DNA of 8,172 nucleotides from Halorhodospira sp. (GTDB lineage: Bacteria > Pseudomonadota > Gammaproteobacteria > Nitrococcales > Halorhodospiraceae): contig SKJZ01000086.1 in the NCBI GenBank assembly GCA_007121755.1, positions 1 to 8,172 of the forward strand, in the 5' to 3' direction. Below the pieces are notes generated by a model, which was not told the DNA's origin, ran no database searches, and saw nothing but the letters and a program-made list of their open reading frames with translations. This document shows, piece after piece, positions 1-5,737 of the stretch (position 1 is its first letter; each line of letters begins with the position of its first letter). Position numbers and translations under genes: made by a program.

Positions 1-449
1 AAATGGGCGCTGGCGTAGTCGTCGCTGGTGGTGCCGGTGGTCACGGCGAGGGTCTTGCCGGACAGATCGTCGATACTCCGCACCGCATCGTTGTCGGCGC
101 GGACCATGAGCATCAGTCCGCTGTCGTAGTAGGCGTGGGAGAAGTCCATGGTCTCCTCGCGGGCCGAGGTGATGGTGATCGCGGCGATGGCGCCGTCGAC
201 CCGGCCGGTCTGCAGCGCGGTGATGATGCCCGAGAAGTTCATCGTGTTGTACTCGTAGTCCCAACCGTTCTCGGCGGCGATAGCCTCCCACAGCTCGATC
301 TCAAAGCCGGTCCATTCCCCGTTCTCCTGAAACATGAACGGCACGAACCCAGACGGGATGGCGATGGTCAGCCGGTCGGCGTGGACCATCGGGGCCGCCA
401 GCAACAGGATCAGGGCGGCGGACAGGGTACGCAGATACCTGGTGGTCAT
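1..449 (-). CDS. Periplasmic amino-acid-binding protein (ABC transporter, family 3; GlnH-like), 3' end outside window
   Basis: Binds a polar amino acid in the periplasm and delivers it to an ABC permease. Only the first 149 codons are visible; the gene runs off the left edge, and family members are about 240-260 aa. The start ATG (447-449) has a strong Shine-Dalgarno AGGAGGAG seven nucleotides upstream. Residues 1-24 form a clear signal peptide: a basic n-region (R4, R7), a Leu/Ala-rich core and a V-H-A cleavage site before D25. The mature protein starts with the typical lobe-1 pattern (LTIAIPSGFVPFMF, then W-T-G-F-E-I-E-L-W). It continues with G-R-V-D-G-A-I-A-A-I-T-I-T and R-E-E-T-M-D-F-S, the family 3 signature region. 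Ligand cannot be told from the half present; glutamine, glutamate or another polar residue are possible. No permease or ATPase gene is in the window; they may lie to the left. It is transcribed divergently from wrbA. Confidence 0.9.
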   Translation of the reverse strand, partial: MTTRYLRTLSAALILLLAAPMVHADRLTIAIPSGFVPFMFQENGEWTGFEIELWEAIAAENGWDYEYNTMNFSGIITALQTGRVDGAIAAITITSAREETMDFSHAYYDSGLMLMVRADNDAVRSIDDLSGKTLAVTTGTTSDDYASAH

Positions 450-456
450 CGGAGTG

Positions 457-464
457 CTCCTCCT
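457..464 (-). promoter_or_regulatory. Ribosome binding site of the amino-acid-binding protein gene
   Basis: On the minus strand this reads AGGAGGAG, seven nucleotides before the ATG at 449. It is a near-perfect Shine-Dalgarno match and fixes the start ahead of the signal peptide. Confidence 0.85.
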
Positions 465-480
465 GTTGCCGTGTATTGCG

Positions 481-512
481 CAAGGCATTCCTTGACGGTA
501 GGGCGTGCCTTG
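481..512. promoter_or_regulatory. Inverted repeat over the -10 region, possible operator
   Basis: CAAGGCA (481-487) and TGCCTTG (506-512) are a perfect 7-bp inverted repeat with an 18-bp spacer. The repeat is centred on the putative -10 box (495-500) of the leftward promoter. Half-site spacing of about 25 bp centre to centre, close to two and a half helical turns, is compatible with a dimeric regulator. The binding protein is unknown. Confidence 0.4.
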
Positions 513-523
513 GGGGGTGTCAA
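495..523 (-). promoter_or_regulatory. Putative sigma70 promoter of the amino-acid-binding protein gene
   Basis: On the minus strand a perfect -35 box TTGACA (518-523) is followed, after exactly 17 nt, by TACCGT (495-500), a weak -10 that keeps the first TA and the last T. The predicted start near 488 would give a leader of roughly 40 nt ending in the strong ribosome binding site. The weak -10 with a perfect -35 suggests an activated or repressible promoter. Transcription start not shown by sequence alone. Confidence 0.55.
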
Positions 524-624
524 TCGGGTCAAAAGTCCTTGAAACGCCCCGCCAGACCGATGGTGCTCAACGCCCCGGCGATGATGCCGGCGGTGTTCTA
601 CATTTAGGGGAATGCCGGATAACC

Positions 625-639
625 CGTCATTGCGAGGAG
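625..639 (+). repeat. Possible remnant of a dispersed CGTCATTGCGAGGAG-type repeat
   Basis: The 15-mer CGTCATTGCGAGGAG matches, from memory, the left end of a palindromic intergenic repeat seen in many unrelated bacterial genomes. The rest of that repeat is not present here. Its GAGGAG end lies 12 nt before the wrbA start and, with the following AGGGG, probably serves as the wrbA ribosome binding site. A chance match is possible. Confidence 0.3.
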
Positions 640-651
640 AGGGGCGTCGTT

Positions 652-1257
652 ATGACCAAGGTATTAGTGCTTTTCCACTCTATGTACGGCCATATCGAGA
701 CCATGGCGGAAAGCGTCGCCGAAGGGGCCAAGTCGGTGGCGGGCGCAGAGGTCACCGTGAAACGAGTGCCCGAGACCATGGACCCGAAGGCGTTCGCCGA
801 CGCCGGCGGCAAAACGGATCAGAAGGCGCCGGAGGCCGCGCCCGCGGAGTTGGCCGACTACGATGCGATCCTCTTCGGTTCGCCGACCCGCTTCGGCAAC
901 ATGACCGGCCAGATGCGCAACTTCCTCGACCAGACCGGCGGCCTGTGGGCCCAGGGGGGGTTGCGCGGCAAAGTGGCCAGCGTCTTTACCTCCACCGGGA
1001 CCGGGGGCGGGGAGGAGACGACCATCACCTCGTTCTGGAGCACATTGGCCCACCACGGGATGGTCATCGTCCCGATCGGCTACGGCTTGCAGGAGCAATT
1101 CGATATCTCCGCCGTCAGCGGCGGTACGCCGTACGGTGCCTCGACCCTGGCCGGGGCCGACGGGTCGCGCCAACCCGACGCCCGTGAACTGAAGATCGCC
1201 CGCTTCCAGGGCGAGTATGCGGCGCGGATCGCAGACCAACTCCGGCGCGGCCGTTGA
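652..1257 (+). CDS. wrbA: NAD(P)H:quinone oxidoreductase WrbA (type IV, flavodoxin fold)
   Basis: Cytoplasmic FMN enzyme that reduces quinones by two electrons, avoiding semiquinone and superoxide formation; usually tied to oxidative or stationary-phase stress. The 201-aa product matches E. coli WrbA (198 aa) over its whole length. The phosphate-binding loop is in S10-MYGHIETMAESV-22. The isoalloxazine-binding stretch is G76-SPTRFGNMTGQMRNFLDQ-94. STGTGGGEE (114-122), TLAHHGMVIVPIGYG (131-145) and GGTPYGAS..GADGSRQP (158-175) are family signatures. The reading frame stays open upstream to an ATG at 505, but that extension has no WrbA-like sequence; ATG 652 gives the family N-terminus (MTKVLVLFHSMYG) and has a purine-rich GAGGAGAGGGG upstream. 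The leader region 450-651 shows no strong + strand sigma70 promoter; only a weak TACATT at 599-604 resembles a -10. No intrinsic terminator with a T-run follows. Confidence 0.97.
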   Translation: MTKVLVLFHSMYGHIETMAESVAEGAKSVAGAEVTVKRVPETMDPKAFADAGGKTDQKAPEAAPAELADYDAILFGSPTRFGNMTGQMRNFLDQTGGLWAQGGLRGKVASVFTSTGTGGGEETTITSFWSTLAHHGMVIVPIGYGLQEQFDISAVSGGTPYGASTLAGADGSRQPDARELKIARFQGEYAARIADQLRRGR

Positions 1258-1308
1258 ACGCCGCCGCCCTCCGCCGCTTCGGCCTTGACGCCGGGGGGAG
1301 GATGGTGC

Positions 1309-1336
1309 GTAATCGCCGGCGCTGTGGGGCGATTGC
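1309..1336 (+). promoter_or_regulatory. Hairpin just upstream of the sulfotransferase-like gene
   Basis: GTAATCGCC (1309-1317) and GGCGATTGC (1328-1336) pair over 9 bp (one G-U) around a 10-nt loop. The stem ends two nucleotides before the GGAG ribosome binding site (1338-1341) of the gene starting at 1349. No T-run follows, so it is a poor intrinsic terminator for wrbA; a 5'-leader structure affecting translation is an alternative. In the same 91-nt gap, TTGACG (1285-1290) and TAATCG (1310-1315) with a 19-nt spacer could be a weak promoter, in which case the start point would fall within or just after the hairpin. Confidence 0.4.
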
Positions 1337-1348
1337 CGGAGTGGCGCG

Positions 1349-2362
1349 GTGTATATCCACGTTTTCGGATACGGATTTACCGGTTCAGGCGCGTTGCTGG
1401 ACTGGATGAAGGACCGGCCCGACCTCTGCGTGGCGCCGAAGATCAAGGGTTTCATGGGGCGCCACGGCGTCGGGGAGCTGCTGCTGGCGACAGGAGAGCC
1501 CCAACGGCAACAAGACATGGCCCGTGCCCGGCTCGCCGAATTGGAGCGCGAGATCCGCAATCGGCCGCTGAAGACCCGCCTTCCCGGTTACCGCGCCGGA
1601 CGCAACGCCATCAACGCGTTACGCACCGCCCTGGGTGTTGGGCGCCGCACCGGCGTGCATTTGACCAGCACCGAAGTGGAGGGGATCGAGGGGTGGCTGG
1701 AGGATCGGCGGTTCATCGCCGATTTCCTCGCCCGCCTGGAGGGCGGTGGCGAGTTCGACGCCTTCGCCTTTTGGCAGGAGTGGCTCCGGTGCCGGGTTCG
1801 GCAGTACTGCGGCAATGCGCGGCACGTGGCGCTGGACAAGTGCCTGCCGTTCGCCGAGGAGAAGTACGACGGCGTCTGGGAACGGGTTTTCGACCCGGCG
1901 CGGGTGGTTGTCGCCCATCGCGATCCGGCCGACCAGTGCGCCGAATTGGGGCGGCGCGTGGGGTGGGATCGGTTCGTGCGTAAAGGGAAGTACATGGCGG
2001 CAGGCGAGGCCGATCCGGCGGCCAATTTCCTCGCCACCATGCGCGGCCATCTGGAGCGGTTGTTGGCCTACCAGCGGCGGGCGCCGGAGGTCTGTCTGTC
2101 GGTGCCCTTCGAAGGGTTCGTGCAGGAACATGCGCGCTGGGCGGGCGTGATTACCGCGTGGCTCGGCCTCCCGGAGCGGACGCCCACCGTCGGCCATTTC
2201 GATCCGGCGGTCTCCCGCGAGAACATCGGCATCGGCGAAGACGATCCGCGGACCCTTCGCTTTCTCGAATCCCACCGGGATGCGTTGGAAGCGGTCCGCG
2301 AACTGCGCCGGGAGCTGGACGCCCTCACTCTGTCGGCCACCCCGGATAGCCCAGCGCCTTGA
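1349..2362 (+). CDS. Sulfotransferase-like P-loop protein (G-Y-x-F-T-G-S-G-A type)
   Basis: Probably a cytoplasmic sulfotransferase-fold enzyme or relative acting on a surface glycan or other metabolite; substrate unknown. The 337-aa product starts at GTG 1349, with GGAG (1338-1341) seven nucleotides upstream. Residues 6-20 (FGYGFTGSGALLDWM) sit where the 5'-phosphosulfate-binding loop of sulfotransferases is found and are followed by an alpha-helical stretch. Residues 185-201 (RVVVAHRDPADQCAELG) resemble the 3'-phosphate-binding segment with Arg191. F284-DPAVSRENIG-294 resembles the late D-P-x-x-S-x-x-N-I-G stretch of related proteins. The loop lacks the basic residue (P-K-T-G-T-T or P-R-S-G-T-T) of canonical PAPS enzymes, and the Ser expected about eight residues after Arg191 is not there, so catalysis with PAPS is uncertain. 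No signal peptide or membrane segment. The 3' end overlaps the convergent sulfotransferase gene by 38 bp. Confidence 0.75.
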   Translation: MYIHVFGYGFTGSGALLDWMKDRPDLCVAPKIKGFMGRHGVGELLLATGEPQRQQDMARARLAELEREIRNRPLKTRLPGYRAGRNAINALRTALGVGRRTGVHLTSTEVEGIEGWLEDRRFIADFLARLEGGGEFDAFAFWQEWLRCRVRQYCGNARHVALDKCLPFAEEKYDGVWERVFDPARVVVAHRDPADQCAELGRRVGWDRFVRKGKYMAAGEADPAANFLATMRGHLERLLAYQRRAPEVCLSVPFEGFVQEHARWAGVITAWLGLPERTPTVGHFDPAVSRENIGIGEDDPRTLRFLESHRDALEAVRELRRELDALTLSATPDSPAP

Positions 2363-3206
2363 GATCCCATCCGGTCCGTTCCGCCAGCCAGCGGTTACCG
2401 GGCCCGTAGGTGGCCTCAATGGTCTGCAGCTGTTCGGGCGTCAGTTCGATATCGAGCCCCTTGCTCATCTTCGCGTGCGCCCACTCGGGCAGGGGCAGCC
2501 GTTTCAGAAACTGCTCCAGCGGCCGGGGCAGGTGGCGCCGCCAAGGCGTGTTGGAGGCCCGTGACCGGGCGTGGGCCGAGGGCAGGACAATGTCGTCCAC
2601 GTCGCGGCCCAGCGCCGCGGCAAGCGCCGCGCGGGCCTGGTCCGGCTGCTGCTTCCACGCCTCCAGCGGCAGGACGTGAACCGTGCCGAACCGCTCCTCC
2701 CAGGCGCGGAAGAGGTCGTCGTAAAGCCAGAGCCCCCAAATGCTCTCCTCGCTCCGGTGGGTCGCCATGGTGGCGGAGGTCTCCAGCGTCGCCAGCCCCT
2801 CTTTCATGAACGTATCGAAATCGTGGGGATACCCCCTGGCGGTGAAATTGAAGTAGTTGGACACACAGATGGCCGGCTGTCGGCGGATGGTAATCAGCAC
2901 TTCGGCGTCGCCGACGATCTTATGGATCGCGTCGGCCACTTCAGGCGCCAGGGACGCGGGGTAGTAGGTCAGTTTCTCCTGGGAGTAGAGCAGCAGCGTG
3001 GTCTCCGCCGGCGCTGCGGCCACCGCCTGCCGCCACTCCGCCGCCAACTCGCCGGCATCGCGGGCGCCGTGGGGCACCTTATGGAGCTTGGGGTTGATCC
3101 GGCTGTAGTGCCCGAGATAGTGGGTCTGGGGCAGTTCACGGAAGAGGTGGCGCTGCAGCGTCGTGGTTCCCGTCTTGGGACAGCCGATGTGGATTACCGT
3201 CTTCAT
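2325..3206 (-). CDS. PAPS-dependent sulfotransferase family protein
   Basis: Expected to transfer a sulfuryl group from PAPS to a hydroxyl or amine of an unknown acceptor in the cytoplasm; glycans are the common target of such bacterial enzymes. The 293-aa product begins MKTVIHIGCPKTGTTTLQ, with the 5'-phosphosulfate loop C9-PKTGTTTLQ-18 almost at the N-terminus, as is usual. The 3'-phosphate site is V103-LITIRRQPAICVSNYF-119, with Arg108/Arg109 and Ser116. The C-terminus (Y267-GPGNRWLAERTG, then GYPG) matches the tail of many bacterial sulfotransferases. No signal peptide or transmembrane helix. The start ATG (3204-3206) gives the loop its normal position; GAGGCGATC upstream is a modest ribosome binding site at a rather long distance. 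It lies 27 nt downstream of the ParB-like gene, so the two are probably cotranscribed. Its last 12 codons plus stop lie over the end of the convergent gene. Confidence 0.9.
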   Translation of the reverse strand: MKTVIHIGCPKTGTTTLQRHLFRELPQTHYLGHYSRINPKLHKVPHGARDAGELAAEWRQAVAAAPAETTLLLYSQEKLTYYPASLAPEVADAIHKIVGDAEVLITIRRQPAICVSNYFNFTARGYPHDFDTFMKEGLATLETSATMATHRSEESIWGLWLYDDLFRAWEERFGTVHVLPLEAWKQQPDQARAALAAALGRDVDDIVLPSAHARSRASNTPWRRHLPRPLEQFLKRLPLPEWAHAKMSKGLDIELTPEQLQTIEATYGPGNRWLAERTGWDLKALGYPGWPTE

Positions 3207-3233
3207 TACGATGGATCGCCTCGTCGTGGTGCC

Positions 3234-4085
3234 CTAAGGATTCGCGCGGCCGTCCGCCGCGTCCGCCGGAGGTTGGCGCGCCGTATCCGCGGCCACCTCT
3301 TGCAGAGCCCGGTGCAGGCGTGCCTCCGCCGTCCCGCCGTGGCGGTCGCGCTGTTGCCGCCACCACTCCGCATGGACATGCGCGATGCGCACCGGAATCG
3401 TCTCAAGCCCGACCAGGCGCGCGGCGGCGAGCCGCTTGCGGCCGGCGTTGGTCTTGAGTATCCGCCCGTTGCGGTCGATGGCGACATTGATGTCTTCAAC
3501 ACTCAAGTCTTCCCGGAACCCTTGATCGCGTATCGACGCGATCAGCGCGATGCAATCGCGCAGGTAGGTTTCGATGCGCTCGGGCGTGTCGAGCGCAAGG
3601 CCCTGGGGAATGCGGGCGTAGGCGCGCCCCTGCTCCATATCTGCCACCAGTGCGTGCCAACTTGCGCTCGCCCGCAGGTCGTCCCGGTGGTTCCAGACAT
3701 CGGCCATGAGCTTGAAGCGCGAATTCTCCTCCAGCGGCCGGGTCCACAGATCCCAGTCGCCCGGCCAGAAGAACTTCCTCCGGTCGGGCTTCGCTACGGC
3801 CCGCCCCGTCTTGGGCGGGCAGACGATGCGATCGAGCATGGCCGGCGGCAAATGGAGGCGGGTGGCGTCGTCCAGGCGGTCAACGGCGACGCGCCGGGAT
3901 ATCATCCGGTCCGGCACCGGGCCGCCCCGCGACCAGATCGACCACAGCAAGTGGGCCGCCGGCCGGCGGATCGCGCGGTACAGGCCGTCGCGGAACCGTT
4001 TACCGAACCGGTGCCGGAAGGCGCGGAAGCGGAAGAAGAGCCAGCCCGGATCGAGCGGTCCACCCCACTTGTAGCGTTTTCCCAT
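3234..4085 (-). CDS. Protein with C-terminal ParB/sulfiredoxin-like segment, polysaccharide-cluster type
   Basis: Function unknown. The 283-aa product has a very basic, aromatic N-terminus (residues 1-55, rich in R, K, W and F, no signal peptide). The middle region contains FFWPGDWDLW (105-114) and W131 to W143. The C-terminal segment 195-241 follows the ParB N-terminal/sulfiredoxin fold pattern: I199-N-V-A-I-D-R-N-G, then A214-GRKRLAAARLVGLETIPVR-233, then H236-V-H-A-E-W. Proteins with such a G-R-H-R-L...IPVRV...RH..W pattern and a GDWD-like motif are known to me from surface-polysaccharide and sulfotransferase neighbourhoods, where their role is unproven. Here the usual His of G-R-H-R is Lys217. 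The start ATG 4083-4085 is the first possible (an in-frame TGA lies two codons upstream); AAGGG (4093-4097) is seven nucleotides before it. A plasmid-type ParB is unlikely: no helix-turn-helix region, and the ParA-like gene of this window lies in a different operon. Confidence 0.65.
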   Translation of the reverse strand: MGKRYKWGGPLDPGWLFFRFRAFRHRFGKRFRDGLYRAIRRPAAHLLWSIWSRGGPVPDRMISRRVAVDRLDDATRLHLPPAMLDRIVCPPKTGRAVAKPDRRKFFWPGDWDLWTRPLEENSRFKLMADVWNHRDDLRASASWHALVADMEQGRAYARIPQGLALDTPERIETYLRDCIALIASIRDQGFREDLSVEDINVAIDRNGRILKTNAGRKRLAAARLVGLETIPVRIAHVHAEWWRQQRDRHGGTAEARLHRALQEVAADTARQPPADAADGRANP

Positions 4086-4236
4086 GCCTCAACCCTTGAT
4101 ACGTATGCCCGTGGAGCCCCCACCCCGCGGGATACTTGCCGGAGGTGGTACGCGCAACGCCTCCGCCCAAGCGGCGGCAGGGTAACACGATTCCCGGTGA
4201 TCACGCGGAGATGGCGGGCGGCGCGGGCCCGGCCGA
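4086..4236. other. Intergenic region between the chemosensory operon and the ParB-like gene
   Basis: This 151-bp gap must hold the end of the chemosensory transcript and, if the two units are separate, a leftward promoter for the ParB-like and sulfotransferase genes. I see no intrinsic terminator with a T-run. CCGCC (4163-4167) and GGCGG (4173-4177) form a short 5-bp stem with a 5-nt loop, and ATACGTAT (4099-4106) is an 8-bp palindrome between the hairpin and the start codon. No convincing sigma70 promoter: the best leftward pair, TTGCGC and TATCCC with a 17-nt spacer, keeps three of six bases in each box. Read-through from the MCP gene remains possible. Confidence 0.4.
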
Positions 4237-5322
4237 TCAGAAGAGTTGAATCTTCGGCAGATCCCCGCCGGGCGCCGGCTCATCTTCGGTGTCGGCGACC
4301 ACGCCGTGGTGGACATCCCGCTGGCTGTCCATGACGTAGCGGCTTCGAAAGCGCTCCGTATCGAGGGTTAAATTCGCGGTGTCGGGCGTGTTGCCGGTAA
4401 GAGCTTGCCGGAGCGTATCCGCGTGCTCATCCAGTTCGTGCGTCATCGAGATCACCTGATCGAGCTGTTGGCGGGCCACGTCCTGGAACTGAATGCCGGC
4501 CATGGCGCGGGCCGTCACGCCGGCGATCTCCCGCGTCGTCTCCTGCACCTGCTCGACCACCTCCCGGTGGTGGTCCATCACCGCCTGTTGGTTCTCCGCG
4601 ACTTTCGCCATCTGCGCCTCGATCCCCGATAACGCCTCGCGCTCCATTTCGGCTTCGGCCTCGGCGCCGTCCAGCTCCGCCTGAAAGTGGTGTCGGATGG
4701 CCTCAACCATCTCTTCGACCCCGGAGGCGATTCGGGTGGCCGCCGTGCCCGACTCGGCGGAGAGGTTGCGCACCTCCTCCGCCACCACGGCGAATCCGCC
4801 GCCCCGGTCGCCGGCGCGGGCGGCCTCGATCGCCGCATTGAGCGCCAACATGTTGGTCTGCTTGGCTATATCCCGAATGATGCGGATGCTGTCCTGCAGT
4901 GCTCCCGCCTGTTCGGTCAGCTCTTCAATGCGCTTTAGGCCCTCATCGGCCACCCGCCGGCGGTGTTCGATAAAGTGGGCGATCCGCTGTAGCGCCTCAC
5001 GGCCCGCCTCTTCGCTCCGTTTCGACTCCCGGCTCAGCCCGGTGGTGACCGTGTTCGAGCGGGCGGCGTAACTGGCGGCCTCCTGGGCCTTGGTATCCAC
5101 CTCTTTGAGGCGTTGCATGAAATCGACGGCGGCTTGTTCGGTCTCGTCCGTGGTCCGCCGCAGATGGTTGCGTATCAGCTCGTATACGGTGGTTTGGCTC
5201 GCCAGGCCGTCGGCCACCGGCTCCGTGTCGGGATGCCGGATATTGCGGTGCTCCGCGCCTCCCGTGGCGGGAGCGGCGGGGTGAACGCCGCCGCGGATCA
5301 ACGAGCGAATCATTCGCAACAT
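4237..5322 (-). CDS. Soluble methyl-accepting chemotaxis protein (no transmembrane segment)
   Basis: Cytoplasmic receptor-like protein that should form trimers of dimers and bind the CheA of this operon. The 361-aa start at ATG 5320-5322 is chosen because GGAGAG (5328-5333) lies five nucleotides upstream; an ATG 144 nt further up would overlap cheY and encode non-family sequence. No hydrophobic segment long enough for a membrane helix. Residues 1-12 (MLRMIRSLIRGG) are basic and amphipathic, followed by a Pro/Ala/Gly linker to about 40. A long coiled coil runs from about 45 to 310. Its hairpin tip is I149-RDIAKQTNMLALNAAIEAAR-169, then GDRGGGFAVVAEEVRNL (171-187). The classical tip phenylalanine before Q-T-N is Lys154, and the G-x-G-R-G-F Arg is Gly175. 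IQFQDVARQQLDQV (277-290) ends the return helix, like the CheZ F-Q-D-x-T-x-Q stretch. A disordered acidic tail ends K-I-Q-L-F; there is no N-W-E-T-F CheR/CheB-docking pentapeptide. It lies 43 nt after cheY. Confidence 0.92.
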   Translation of the reverse strand: MLRMIRSLIRGGVHPAAPATGGAEHRNIRHPDTEPVADGLASQTTVYELIRNHLRRTTDETEQAAVDFMQRLKEVDTKAQEAASYAARSNTVTTGLSRESKRSEEAGREALQRIAHFIEHRRRVADEGLKRIEELTEQAGALQDSIRIIRDIAKQTNMLALNAAIEAARAGDRGGGFAVVAEEVRNLSAESGTAATRIASGVEEMVEAIRHHFQAELDGAEAEAEMEREALSGIEAQMAKVAENQQAVMDHHREVVEQVQETTREIAGVTARAMAGIQFQDVARQQLDQVISMTHELDEHADTLRQALTGNTPDTANLTLDTERFRSRYVMDSQRDVHHGVVADTEDEPAPGGDLPKIQLF

Positions 5323-5365
5323 GGGGTCTCTCCAGGCGCGCGGCTTTGATTCTGGGAACAATCCA

Positions 5366-5737
5366 TTACGCCCCCGGCACCACTTGCCGGACCACCTGGA
5401 GCAACTGCTCCGCATCGACCGGTTTGACCAGCCAGCCGGTGGCCCCCAGGCGCTTGGCTTCGTCACGCTTGTCCTGTTGCGACTCCGTCGTCAAGACCAG
5501 GACCGGCGTGAACCGGAAGCCGGATTGGCTCTTCACCTCCGCGATCAGCTCCATGCCGTTCATCTTCGGCATGTTCAAATCGGTGATAATCAGATCCGGC
5601 TTGGCGCCGGCGTTGAGCTTCTTCAATGCCTCCTCGCCGTCGCCCGCCGTCTCCACCTCGAAGCCGGCGCCTTGCAGTATGCCGCTCATGCTCATGAGGA
5701 TGGTTCCGGAGTCGTCTACCAAGAAGATGCGTTTCAT
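5366..5737 (-). CDS. cheY: CheY-type single-domain response regulator
   Basis: Receives phosphate from CheA and carries the output; the target (flagellar motor, pili or another system) is not given by the window. The 123-aa product is a bare receiver domain with all key residues: acidic pair D8-D9, phosphoacceptor D53 in L49-IITDLNMP-57, T83 (in V79-LVLTTES), and K105 in G101-WLVKP-106. The position before the Lys motif that is often Tyr/Phe in flagellar CheY (Tyr106 in E. coli) is Trp102. The start ATG 5735-5737 overlaps the TGA of the upstream ParA gene as ATGA. A strong AAGGAGGG (5747-5754) inside the end of that gene lies nine nucleotides before it, so translation is both coupled and well initiated. 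No output domain follows. The frame is open further upstream, but that part is the ParA gene on another frame. Confidence 0.95.
   Translation of the reverse strand: MKRIFLVDDSGTILMSMSGILQGAGFEVETAGDGEEALKKLNAGAKPDLIITDLNMPKMNGMELIAEVKSQSGFRFTPVLVLTTESQQDKRDEAKRLGATGWLVKPVDAEQLLQVVRQVVPGA

Noticed and set aside
505..651. N-terminal extension of WrbA from the ATG at 505
   Set aside because: The added 49 residues do not resemble WrbA, and ATG 652 gives the family N-terminus with a ribosome binding site.
664..1560. A 298-codon open frame on the - strand over wrbA
   Set aside because: Antisense to wrbA, which is certain by homology; the product is Arg/Gly-rich without family features.
4163..4177. 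Intrinsic terminator after the chemosensory operon
   Set aside because: The stem is only 5 bp and there is no T-run on either side.
2571..4334. A 587-codon open frame on the + strand spanning two genes and an intergenic region
   Set aside because: It lies antisense to the sulfotransferase and ParB-like genes, is rich in Arg, Gly and Pro, has no recognisable domain and is explained by high-GC codon bias.
5323..5466. Longer MCP starting at 5466
   Set aside because: It would overlap 101 bp of cheY in another frame and add a Trp/Ser/Arg-rich sequence foreign to the family; the start at 5322 has its own GGAGAG.
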